Below, one piece after another: positions 44,646 through 54,970 of a DNA stretch of 64,000 nucleotides (positions are counted from its first letter, which is position 1; each line of letters opens with the position of its first letter). Made by a program: the position numbers and the translations under genes. The notes beneath the pieces were generated by a model. The model did not search any database and was not told the origin of the DNA. It saw only the letters and a program-made list of their open reading frames with translations. This DNA is from Chrysoperla carnea (lineage: Eukaryota > Arthropoda > Insecta > Neuroptera > Chrysopidae): NCBI RefSeq assembly GCF_905475395.1, contig NC_058342.1:14790640-14854639 (forward strand). The letters run 5' to 3'.

Positions 44646-45007
44646 AATGTTGAGTATCAGTAAAATTTTGTACAAAAGTTGTTATTTTTTACTTGAAAAT
44701 AATTATATTTTTGTTGATAAATAAAACTTAATTTGAATGAGATTTTTTGAATTTAATATTTTTTCATAATTTGTGAACATCCAATATCCACAACATCCTT
44801 AATAATTTTTAAATGCCCATTTCTTTTCCTTTTAACCAAAACTATCCGAAAATATTAAAATATATATCAGATATGAATATCTCTTATCTAAATTTTCAGA
44901 AAAGCGAAATTTCTTTTAAGTTGGTAATAGACTAATAGAGAGAAAAAACATATTCGAGAACCTTAAAAAAATGGACATATAAGTATGTCATAAATTGTAC
45001 TTAAATT

Positions 45008-45192
45008 ATTATAAAATTATATCTTTATAAACTATCTTTAAAAAAATAATAAGAGGGTCTATAAAAGTACAAAATTGTGTACTAATTGTTCACAATAAAG
45101 TATTTAAATTTTGTATTATTAAAAACAAATGAATATTATGTGTCAAAATACAGTTTAAAATTCAGTGATTCTCAAAGTGCTTCATATGGACC
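45008..45192. repeat. Flank segment S1 with hAT-like terminus
   Basis: The segment from 'ataaaattatatctttat' to CAGTGATTCTCAAAGTGC occurs three times: here (plus), at 46840-47696 (inverted, split by an R1 insertion) and at 47978-48162 (inverted, the palindrome partner). CAGTGATTCTCAAAGTG is hAT-terminus-like. Confidence 0.6.
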
Positions 45193-45199
45193 ACTTCGT

Positions 45200-45960
45200 G
45201 TAACGCATCTGACCAGATAGATTATCGCCCAGATAATTAAACCTTTTCACTTGGACTGATATACCGTTTCTTCGTTGATTGTCAATATTAACAATGTATC
45301 TATTTTCGATAGGGTGATTGTTGCTCGCAGCTTCATAAATTTCAATTTCTGTTAATTAATTTTTAGTTCTTTGGACTTTGCTGCCTTTTCAAGATTCTTT
45401 AATTCATCTAGGAGTGTTTTCTTCCTTCTCGCAAGAATTGCTATATCGTCCGCATACGCTACGCACTGATTCAACTGATTATATAGTGTCTTTTGCTATT
45501 TATTCCACTCTCTCTAATTGCATCGTCTAACAGTATGTTAAATATAGTAAATAAGGGGTACCCTTGCCTTTTCCTTTTTTGACCCCCAGTTCTCGAGAGA
45601 CATAACCCTCGATCAGAATTTTTATTTTGGTATCGGTAAGTGTCATTTCCACAAGTCTTAATAGTTTTGCTTACATTTCTTACATTTGTAACTTTTCCAT
45701 TGCCTCGTACAGCTTATACCTGTTAATGGAGTCGTATGCTTACTTGAAATCGATGAACAGAATGTGAAGAGGAAGGCCTTGGTCATAGCTGCTGCATTGG
45801 ATCTGGTTTATTTAAAAAATTTGATCAATTGTTGATATGATTTTCCGGAAACCACACTGATAGGCTCCTATTTCATTTTTTATGTGTATTTTTAACCTGC
45901 CTTTTATTGTAATTACCAGTATTTTGTAGGCGATGTCAAAAAGTATAATTTCTTTCACAC
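45200..45960 (-). pseudogene. Decayed non-LTR reverse-transcriptase fragment
   Basis: The minus strand reads HILFIDFK, a stop, AYDSINRYKLYEAMEKLQ, further on CVAYADDIAILARRKKTFLD with the YADD catalytic box, ELKNLEKAAKSKELKIN, and near 45230 VKRFNYLGDNLSGQ. Multiple stops and frameshifts occur. It belongs to a different, older LINE than the one at 19-23 kb. The inner breakpoint of the large palindrome (45473) falls just before the YADD box. Confidence 0.65.
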
Positions 45961-46059
45961 CTCACATATAAGTTCATCTTTTATCAAATAAAAAAATTTG
46001 AATGTTTCATTCTTATACATGGCCACCATATTGCTGTTATTTAAGGGTTTATTTTAAAG

Positions 46060-46866
46060 CAGAGGTCCCCAAACTTTTTTGTCTCGTGGATCACTTGCCA
46101 TGTTTCTATGTGGATCCTGGTTAGCTAATATTGCATTTTTGAAAATTTTTCAACTTCAAAAGTGTTTTGGCTGATTTCTAACTGTAGTGAGTAAATTTTA
46201 ACATTTAATTTTTATAAATTTATTTATGAGACTGAAACCACAATACAATTAAGTACCAATGTATTATATTTTAAATAAAAATCAAAGTTGCTTTGATAAA
46301 TAATTGTCATTATTTGGCGTCAAATTACTGACGTTTAATCTAAACCACTAGATACGAAGATGGGAAATCAATTAAATAGATACTTTCTGGCAATACTCCA
46401 TAATGCGAGATAAGCTACAAGTATATCTTTTTGAAGCCAGAATAGCTGATTCTCGTTTCTAAAGTGTAACTTGATTATTCATTGTGGTATTACCATTACC
46501 ACATTAAAAACATCCTCAAATCTTATTTCAAAGTCTGAATAGAGGGCATTTAAATATTGAATTTAAGTTAAAACGTCATCTTACTGACAGTTTATCTGTG
46601 ACAAATTAGGAAACTGAGAAAATTGTTGATAAATCGTCGTCGGTCTATTGTCTGCTGTAAAAATAAATAAAAAACTATCATTTTGTGTTAGTTGTTGCAT
46701 TAATGAAGAGTGAAAATGGAAGTTGCAACCTGCTTAAATGAGATCAACTATCGTAGACCCCCGGTTACATCTCGCAAACCCCAATTTCCCTTTTTCTCTC
46801 GCATGGACCTCTTATAGATGATCGTGGATCCGTGGAGGTCCATATGAAGCACTTTGAGAATCACTG
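46060..46866. mobile_element. Non-autonomous hAT-like element in the palindrome loop
   Basis: The left end CAGAGGTCCCCAAACT (46060) and the right end, read inverted, CAGTGATTCTCAAAGT (46866) are imperfect terminal repeats of hAT type. ATTTTAAA (8 bp) occurs one base outside each end (46051-46058 and 46868-46875), the length expected for a hAT target duplication. No transposase ORF. Confidence 0.5.
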
Positions 46867-46987
46867 AATTTTAAACTGTATTTTGACACATAATATTCTT
46901 TTGTTTTTAATAATACCAAATTTAAATATTTTATTGTGAACAATTAGTACACAATTTTGTACTTTTATAGACCCTCTTATTATTTTT

Positions 46988-47654
46988 ATACCATGTATAT
47001 ATGAAATATACATAGTATTATAAGTTTAGTCCCAAGTTTGTAACGCCTAAAAATATTGATGCTACAAAAAAAAAATTGGTATAGGTGTTCATAAAATCAC
47101 CTAATTAATCCATTTCCGGTTGTCCGTCCGTCCGGCCGTCCGTCCGTCCGTCCGTCTGTGGTCACGATTACTCAAAAACGAAAAGAGATATCAAGCTGAA
47201 ATTTACAGCGTGCTTAGGACGTAAAAAGTGAGGTCAAGTTCGTAAATGAGCAACATGGGTCAATTGGGTCATGGGTCCGTAGTACCCATCTTGTAAACCG
47301 TTAGAGATAGAATAAAAGTTTAAATGTAAAAAATGTTCCTTACAAAAAAATAAACAACTTTTGATTGAAACATTTTTTTGTAAACATCACTGTTTACCCA
47401 CGAGGGCGTTAATTAGGTACAAATTTTATAGTATGTATTAATATAGGAATATCAAAGTGAATATCTTTTGTTATTTACATGACGTCAAAAAAAACAAACG
47501 ATTGCGCATCAACACTTGCGCATTATATGAGAATATATGAGAATATCAGTTAAATATGTCAGATATGTATGTATGTGAAATGTGACAGAGTTATCAACAC
47601 TGCCTATACATGGTATTTCAACAATTAACTCAGTCAATTGTTTGTTTTCACTTG
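46988..47654 (+). repeat. R1 element with a known empty site
   Basis: A full-length-like copy from ATACCATGTATATATG to CACTTG. It splits flank segment S2. The uninterrupted version at 48110-48140 reads cttatta-T7-aaagatag, while here T5 precedes and T4 follows the element, so insertion was into a T run with two extra T. It contains an expanded GTCCGTCCGTCCGGCCGTCC microsatellite. Confidence 0.8.
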
Positions 47655-47696
47655 TTTTAAAGATAGTTTATAATGATATACTTTTATAATAATTTA

Positions 47697-47960
47697 TGAA
47701 TCAGTGCGTAGCGTATGCGGACGATATAGCAATTCTTGCGAGAAGGAAGAAAACATTCCTAGATGAATTAAAGAATCTTGAAAAGGCAGCAAAGTCCAAA
47801 GAACTAAAAATTAATTAACAGAAATTGAAATTTATGAAGCTGCGAGCAACAATCACCCTATCGAAAATAGATACATTGTTAATATTGACAATCAACGAAG
47901 AAACGGTATATCAGTCCAAGTGAAAAGGTTTAATTATCTGGGCGATAATCTATCTGGTCA
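47697..47960 (+). pseudogene. Reverse-transcriptase fragment, inverted copy
   Basis: The plus strand reads QCVAYADDIAILARRKKTF, LDELKNLEKAAKSKELKIN and, in another frame, VQVKRFNYLGDNLSGQ. It is the partner of the minus-strand fragment in the left arm, but only the part from the YADD box onward was duplicated. Confidence 0.65.
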
Positions 47961-48524
47961 GATGCGTTACACGAAGTGGTCCATATGAAGCACTTTGAGA
48001 ATCACTGAATTTTAAACTGTATTTTGACACATAATATTCATTTGTTTTTAATAATACAAAATTTAAATACTTTATTGTGAACAATTAGTACACAATTTTG
48101 TACTTTTATAGACCCTCTTATTATTTTTTTAAAGATAGTTTATAAAGATATAATTTTATAATAATTTAAGTACAATTTATGACATACTTATATGTCCATT
48201 TTTTTAAGGTTCTCGAATATGTTTTTTCTCTCTATTAGTCTATTACCAACTTAAAAGAAATTTCGCTTTTCTGAAAATTTAGATAAGAGATATTCATATC
48301 TGATATATATTTTAATATTTTCGGATAGTTTTGGTTAAAAGGAAAAGAAATGGGCATTTAAAAATTATTAAGGATGTTGTGGATATTGGATGTTCACAAA
48401 TTATGAAAAAATATTAAATTCAAAAAATCTCATTCAAATTAAGTTTTATTTATCAACAAAAATATAATTATTTTCAAGTAAAAAATAACAACTTTTGTAC
48501 AAAATTTTACTGATACTCAACATT

Positions 48525-49812
48525 TTAGAAAATGATTGGGCTTCCAAGATATCCTTGGCTACCACTAAAGTTAACTTCAACTGGGGCAACTTGATTGTTG
48601 GTGATTTGATTGTTATTGTTTGAGTATCCTACTGGTCCACCAATGTAAGCTGGTTGTTGAACAGCATATTGAGCAACTGGTAAGACTTGTTGAACACTTG
48701 GGTAGCTTACAAGTGGAGCTTGTGCAAAAGTGGGATATTGGATTGTTGATAAACCGTTTAATCCATTTACGTTATTAACGTTGTTTATGATATTGGAACC
48801 AAATCCATTGTTTCCAACGAGTCCAACATTGCCAATTACACCTGGGTATGAAGAGATCGTTTGGATTTGAGAACTTCCAAGGATTTGTGAGTTTCCAAGA
48901 TTATTAACAACATTTACTGGTCCTGACTGTAAATTAAAAAAAAAAAATTACAATGAGTATAACAATAACGAAGATAGAAGATAATTTGGGGATTCGAGTT
49001 TTATTTAAAAAAATGCAGATTCGTTTTGAATTTTTGATAAATTATTTCAAAAAATTTTTTCAAAAATTATTTAAAAATAGATGACGTTAGATTGAAACGT
49101 TTGAACGCTACCTCTTAAGTCTGAGCTTTTAGTAACTATAGCTGATGTTGTAGGAACGGTCTCTATGATGATTTTGAAAAGACCTTCTAATTTCAATTAC
49201 GATTCATTATTGTTTTGTAGACACAGTAATAAATTAGACAAAGATACAAGTTATTTGTAATTCATTTTATCAAAAGGTAATCACTTTTTAAAATGAAAAC
49301 GTTTATTATACAAGGTCATTACAATTTGAATTTGAAATGCAGAAATAGCATGTTTAAAATTCTTTTTTAACTTGAGAGCTTTCAATTTACTTTCACCATG
49401 TGTCCTCCCTCTATATTTGATAATTATCCTAATTTAAATTTTGACGCATTCAAAATCGCTTTATGATTTTCAGATAGATAAAAAGTTAAGAATTTCTTTT
49501 TTAAATAGATCATAAATTGAACCGATATGAAAAACCGTTGTAAGTTATTCAAAAATAGTTGCTTATTTTCTTCTTCGAATGGGATAAAAAAATATAAACA
49601 AATAATTTTAAAAAAAATAATACCTGTACTGGATAAACGGCTGGTTGATTAACTCCATTGTCTCTTAAATATACAAAACCTTGGTTTTGGTTTTGGAATG
49701 GTGAAACATTTTGGTCATTATCTCTTAAGTAACTCAATGGTGTTGCCACTGATAAAACGCTGCAACAAGCTACTGTTACCAACAATGAAGTACAAACTTG
49801 TTTGAATGCCAT
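48525..49812 (-). CDS. G8: secreted family protein, inverted twin of G7, 196 aa
   Basis: Exons are 49812-49624 (63 codons) and 48926-48525 (133 plus TAA), exact mirror positions of G7. The first-exon frame, intron borders and final SGSQGYLGSPIIF agree with G7, and no coding difference was seen. Promoter and 3' UTR (AATAAA at 48450-48445) are included in the duplication, so it should be expressed like G7. The two genes converge tail to tail with about 3.9 kb between their stops. As with G7, secretion is supported by the signal peptide and function is unknown. A collapsed or duplicated assembly region cannot be excluded from sequence alone. Confidence 0.85.
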
Positions 49813-49897
49813 TTTTAATAAATTTTTTTTTTATTTTTAATTATTGTTAATTAATTTGCTTATTTTAATTTTGCATATAGTTCGTATGTTTTGAAGT

Positions 49898-49944
49898 CTT
49901 TTTATACAAAAATATGAGCATATTTGCCAAAATTCTTCGTGATT
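49898..49944 (-). promoter_or_regulatory. G8 core promoter
   Basis: Mirror copy of the G7 promoter: TATAAAAAG at 49906-49898 (minus strand) with the same upstream AATCACGAAGAATTTTGG. Confidence 0.65.
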
Positions 49945-50017
49945 AAAAATAAAAACATTTGTGATTAGAAAAATTTTTAAAAGATAAGATACGATCAAAA
50001 GATAAATTTGTTTAAAA

Positions 50018-51969
50018 TACTAAAATTTTATTTATACCTAAAATAAATATTTTATCGAGCCATTTTCCGAAAATTATACCTCTAAAATGTGTATGTTAAT
50101 TTTATTTAGTCCAAATTTAGGACCGGGACAGCGGGGCCAACAATTTAAGGCCCGCATCAATTCGGATTAAATAACAAAATTATTTGCATGTTCTTTATTT
50201 GATCCCAAATTCGATAGAAACTAAGAAAGGTATTCTAGTGTAGTTGTGAACAAAGTTAGCTGATGAATTGATTAAAAACAGTACGAAAAGAAAAAAGGTG
50301 AATCCGATGAAACTTTTCTTTATCGGATAATTTTGCTAAATAATCTGCAATCTTCCTTTTGCAATAGAAAAGTAGCACCATTTATTTATTTATCGATTAA
50401 TTATGGTAGCTACTTGGATTGGGGAAAGAAAATTTTCACGTGCAAAACCCATTTCCGTACTTTGAATCAAAATACACAGAAAAATATTCATAATTTTTTT
50501 ATTGAGGTACCATTTTTACACACACATGGACTTCTATCTAGAAATAGTTTGAAAAGCTTTCGAAAACAGGAATTTATAGAAATATTCCTAAAAATAAATG
50601 AATTAAAATTACATTTTCTAAAATAATAATTAAAAACTTTTAAAATCAGTATTCTATGATTTTTGGTTACAAATATCTTTTAAATGCTTACAATAGTCTG
50701 TTAAATAAAAGAAACCATTTTTGTAGATCAGTTAATTTTCGAGAAAAATATGTGTTGAGATTTGCTGTACGTTCAATTAATAGCAAGGTTTGAATTTGTT
50801 CATATGGGACAGAAGTAAAAATAGAAAACTTTGATGGGGAGGACCTTCCTATTAATATTAAGAGCTCATATTTGGAGATAATTTTCTAGAAGTGCATAGC
50901 AATCAATTTTTCGGTATCGGAAGTAAAAAAATCGATTGTTTCGACCCACCTTGGTGTAGGTAGTAGGTACAGATGCATCTCCCTGAATGTAATCCGCTGA
51001 CGACGTAATGAAAGATATGTTTTCATCTTTTTGACTCCTGGATGTTGACTCATGAGGGATGTTCTCTCATAAGTAGTGCTGGATTAAGGCTTACGCACGT
51101 GGGGCAGTTACCTAGGGCGGCAAAATTTTCGAATAGTTAAAATTTTAATGGCGAAATAATTCAAGGGCAATTCGAATTTTTTCTATAAAACTTAATAACT
51201 TAATAACCAAAAACCCAATGACCTAATTTATTTTTTAATTAACCGCAATGTTAATTTTTTAATAGATCAATAGGCTTTTATCAATATTAGTCTTGATCGA
51301 TAAATACTATGGATTATTTAAAAAAAAAAAAAGAATGATAAATTGAAAAATTCATCATGTAATCTACCTATAAGAACCCATGATTCTGATTCTGGAAATT
51401 TTATTTTAAAGAACTGCTTTTAAAACTGAAGGGGGCCCAAATGAAGGTTTGTCAACTAATTTTGATACAGGGCCCCTCCTAGGCGAGCTATTCCACTGAC
51501 TGCCAGGCTATATATAGCCGATGTATGATACTTTTGATGTCACGATAATCTAAACAATTAATTTTGCTTTATTACAACCAAATTATATTAAATTTTGGGT
51601 TTCATAAAACAAGTATATGTGAAACTACTAAGTGGGTTATATTTTTCAAACTTTTGGTCAAATTTAACATATCTCAAATAGTTTTGAAGAATATGGGAGC
51701 CTGTTCACGACAGTTACTTTAAGAATGAATTACAGCCAAAAAATTACCAAATTATTAAATCATATTAAATTTGAGGCACAGTTTTTAAATTTTTGGAAAA
51801 TTCCTTTAATAGCATTCAAGGATAAGGGTTTTGGGAATTTTTGGTGAGCAATGTATGCCCACAAGTCATATCGAGCTATTTTTAATATTTCTAGTTCACA
51901 AAAAAAAAAAAAAAATTAATTTTCAAAAATACTTAATGGGTGAAATTTTTAGGGGGTGATTGGTATTGC
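50018..51969. other. Intergenic, mostly unrecognised
   Basis: There is no gene. 'agtgctggattaaggc' near 51076 and 'gggcccctcctaggcg' near 51473 look like ends of a degenerate cut-and-paste element, but no pairing is convincing. The ORF at 50333-50626 shows no known pattern. Confidence 0.3.
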
Positions 51970-52150
51970 TATCACACGTACAGTCAAGTACTATATATCA
52001 ATTTTTTTTGAATTTTGATTATCTATAGATCGTAGGTCAATAAGGTCAATGACAATGGCCGGTAAAATGTCAAATGTGAGACGTGTTCTTGTTTATTGAT
52101 AAATACTGAATAACTGACATGTTTTTTCTTCATTTAGACTTGACACCTAT
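51970..52150 (+). repeat. Direct repeat of 42870-43055
   Basis: Same blocks and order as the copy upstream of G7 ('gtaggtcaataaggtcaatg', 'ggccggtaaaatgtcaaatg', 'tgacatgttttttc'). Confidence 0.6.
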
Positions 52151-52246
52151 TACAGACGCTTAAAATTAGGTCAAACGTAAAATCTGGAGGTAATTTTCGT
52201 TTATTGATAAATTTGTGACTCGATAATCAGTTTTAATGTACAGTTT

Positions 52247-52651
52247 TTATGCTTGCAACTTGGTTGTTTTGGTTGGAAAACTTCCGTCTTCTTCGTATTC
52301 GCCATTGCTTCCGAATATTTCACCATGGTTCTTTTCTATCCAATCACCTTCATCTTCTTCAGGATTTACTTGCTGGATTTCGTCGTTGTGAAGAAAATCA
52401 TTGTCTTCCTTCAAGCTGGAGTATTGGGCGATGTAGTTGCAAGCTGGACCGTTACAAGTCACCCAAATTGAAAAGCATTTCAACCCAGCTTTTCCACATC
52501 TACAGGCCTTCCCACAATCAGTTTTACAGGTGCAAGCAATAAGTTTCATCAAACTTGGCGGCGCTGGATCATTTTCGCAGGCAACAGTCATATAAATGTT
52601 CTTTGTTTTTTTCCATCGCAGTCTTCCGGACCTTTGTAATTTTCCATCCAA
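52247..52651 (-). pseudogene. Cys-rich (CXC-like) C-terminal fragment of a transposon-type protein
   Basis: An open frame of about 134 codons (no reliable ATG at the start) contains PAPPSLMKLIACTCKTDC, GKACRCGKAGLKCFSIWVTC, NGPACNY, followed by an acidic tail (NPEEDEGDWIEKNHGEIFGS). The pattern 'PP.L...I.C.CK..CG..C.C.KAGL.C' with a later C..C.G..C is a Cys-rich tail found on many repetitive insect proteins, related in spacing to CXC domains, and probably binds zinc. One expected Cys appears as Phe (KCFSIWVTC). The upstream part of the protein was not found, so a truncated transposon gene is the likeliest reading. Confidence 0.4.
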
Positions 52652-53099
52652 TTTTGAACCTGATCATATACTCCATTTTTTTTTGTCATCATCGTATTAA
52701 GCGCACATTGTTACATAAAAATAATAAATAAACTGGACTCTTAAACTTCGGACGTAAAAACAGTTTACTCGACCAAGCTTACATAGAAAGTCAATAATCT
52801 GGTTTAACATATACAATATTTTTAAATATTTAGTTTGTTTCTTCCTAGCGCAAATTTTGCAATCCAAGCAGAGACAGCTTTTTGCCTCTTGATTTCCTTT
52901 TAAATGGCTATAAATCTAAAATTTATTTTGACTGCTTTACTAAACATTGAGTAAAAGACGTTGTATTAATGATAACAGACTTAATATCGCATTTAAAATG
53001 TAGAAAAAATTTCGGATCATAATCAGATTCAGTTTCGTCTTTAGTTTGTAGAACAATCCATATTTTAATAATTTAAGTTTTAAGTTTAAAACTAAACAG
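52652..53099. other. Intergenic, nothing recognised
   Basis: AT-rich sequence between the Cys-rich fragment and the G9 3' flank. No feature supported. Confidence 0.35.
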
Positions 53100-53326
53100 G
53101 ATAAATCTTTTCAATATTTTAAGATTCAATTCACTTAGCTTACACTTTTTCTGCGCTACTTTTTTTTTGAATAGTTTAGAATTAAAAAAATTGTATAAAA
53201 AAAGGTGATTTAAATTAAAAATTTATTAATTTGTCAGCAAAAATATATTTATTTTTTATAAACAAAATAACAATATTTGTACAAAATTTTTCTGACACTC
53301 AACATTTTAACAAAATATATCCTGGA

Positions 53327-54863
53327 TTAAAAGTAAACTGGACCATTACCAATGTAACCAGCGCAAGGTTGTTGACCACCAATGTTGACTTCCACTGGAG
53401 CAACTTGATTGTTGGTGATTTGATTGTTATTATTTGGGTATCCTACTGGTCCACCAATGTAAGCTGGTTGTTGAACAGCATATTGGGCAACTGGTAAGAC
53501 TTGTTGAGCACTTGGGTAACTTACAACTTGATTGTAAACTGGTAAAATCTGCAAAATAAATTTTGTTTTTACTTTTCAAATCAAAAAAATTAATCCAATT
53601 TTTTATAAAATTGCAAGAGATTAATCCTTATTTTGGCAGTTTTTAAAAATTACCTGTTCGAAAGTAGGATATTGGATAGCAGATAAACCGTTTACACCGT
53701 TTACGTTGTTGATGATGTTGGAACCAAATCCATTATTTCCAAAGAGTCCAACATTACTAATTGCATTGGGGTAGGTTGCAATAGTTTGGATTTGGGAACC
53801 CCCAATAAGATTGTTGACATAGTTTACTTGTCCATTCTATAAATTTTAAAAAAATACGTGAGTATTACAGTATTCAATAATTAAAAATTTAAGGTTAATT
53901 TATAACAAAGTCCTTCATTCCTTCAGAAGATCAAAAAGCATCTCTATCATCCTGTCATTCTGAACCTTCTAAAGTCTAAGCCCAGCCCTGGTTGTCACGA
54001 TAGCTTAGTATCTACGTAACCCGTCAGCACTTAGTATCTACTTAGTATCCACGTAACTCGTCAACTACCCGATTTAAAACATAAGTAAATAACTTTTATT
54101 TTCAAATGGTATTTCTGATTGAACCTTTTTCTATCTTTAATTATGTCTTTTCTTATTTTATCAGTTTTAAAAAATATATTTTTCCTTCAGAAATTTTGAG
54201 AATTTCTTTTATCATGAGAGTCAAGGTGTAAGCAAAAAAATATTAACTTCGTTAATTGTCGGTCTGGTCGTGTACTTTCGTTAGTATATTACAAGTCGTA
54301 CTGAGTAAATTAAAAAACTTGTAATAGAAATATGGTGAAATTAATTAAAATGTATCTGATAATTTAGATTGTTTCTCTACTCTAATATTTTCACTCTTAA
54401 ACATCATTTAATAATCACATAATCAAACTATTTTTAATTAGCTCGTGCATTAAAAAATAAATTTATATAAAATTTTGTAGAGGTTATGATTTACAAAGTT
54501 AAAATATATTTAACGCGCGAAATATTTGACGACGCATGTGCAGAAAGCATGAAAAAATCATCACGCGACTAAAGAATACCGAACGGTTGACGCGAATGCT
54601 GACGGGTTAATTTAAAACTCCATCACTATTCATGCAAAGCACCTTTAGGTTAAAACATTTTCTTTATTTACCTGGTATGGCAAAACAGTTTGCACTTGAT
54701 TTACGCCATTATCTCTTAAGTAGACAAAACCTTGATTTTGATTTTGGAAAGGTGAACCATTTTGGTCGTTATCTCTTAAGTAACTCAATGGTGTTGCCAC
54801 TGACAAAACAGTGCAACAAGCTACTGTTACCAACAATGAAGTACAAACTTGTTTGAATGCCAT
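53327..54863 (-). CDS. G9: secreted family protein, three exons, 198 aa
   Basis: Exons are 54863-54672 (64 codons), 53836-53654 (61) and 53548-53327 (73 plus stop), with phase-0 GT..AG introns of 835 and 105 bp. The signal peptide is as in G2. Module A is YLRDNDQNGSPFQNQNQG and VYLRDNGVNQVQTVLPYQ, combining the G7-type first exon with its own end. Module B starts NGQVNYVNNLIGGSQIQTI rather than SGPVNY and ends STYLE-like to the others with LSAIQYPTFEQ. Module C is ILPVYNQVVSYPSAQQVLP and ends QQPCAGYIGNGPVYF with one cysteine, nearly the same as G2. AATAAA lies at 53253-53248. The 3' flank is shared with G2. Function unknown. Confidence 0.86.
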
Positions 54864-54940
54864 TTCTAATTTTTTATTTTGTTTACTTTTAATTACTTTA
54901 AAATATTTTAGTTGAGTATATATTTCGTATGTTGTGAAGT

Positions 54941-54970
54941 GTTTTTATATAAAATTAGTACGTGCTTTTA
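54941..54970 (-). promoter_or_regulatory. G9 core promoter, diverged
   Basis: Minus strand: AAAAGCACGTACTAATTT directly before TATATAAAAAC (54951-54941). The CACGTAC block sits much closer to the TATA box than in other members. Confidence 0.5.

Larger units (their letters stand above)
43153..45473 (+). repeat. Left arm of the 2321-bp inverted repeat
   Basis: It is matched base for base in reverse complement by 47697-50017. The sum of paired coordinates stays 93170 at both ends, at the ATG, the splice sites and the stop, so there is no net insertion or deletion. The arm holds G7, its promoter and 3' flank and part of a decayed reverse transcriptase. One difference was noticed (aggaGtg/aggaAtg near 45413). 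Confidence 0.92.
47697..50017 (-). repeat. Right arm of the 2321-bp inverted repeat
   Basis: Reverse complement of 43153-45473, holding G8. The inner end begins inside the RT fragment (TGAATCAGTGCGTAGCGTAT); the outer end stops at TTTTAAACAAATTTATC. Confidence 0.92.

Noticed and set aside
43153-50017. Palindrome as terminal repeats of one giant transposon
   Set aside because: The arms contain a host-type gene with its own promoter, the outer ends show no target duplication, and the inner ends break inside an RT. Segmental inverted duplication fits better.
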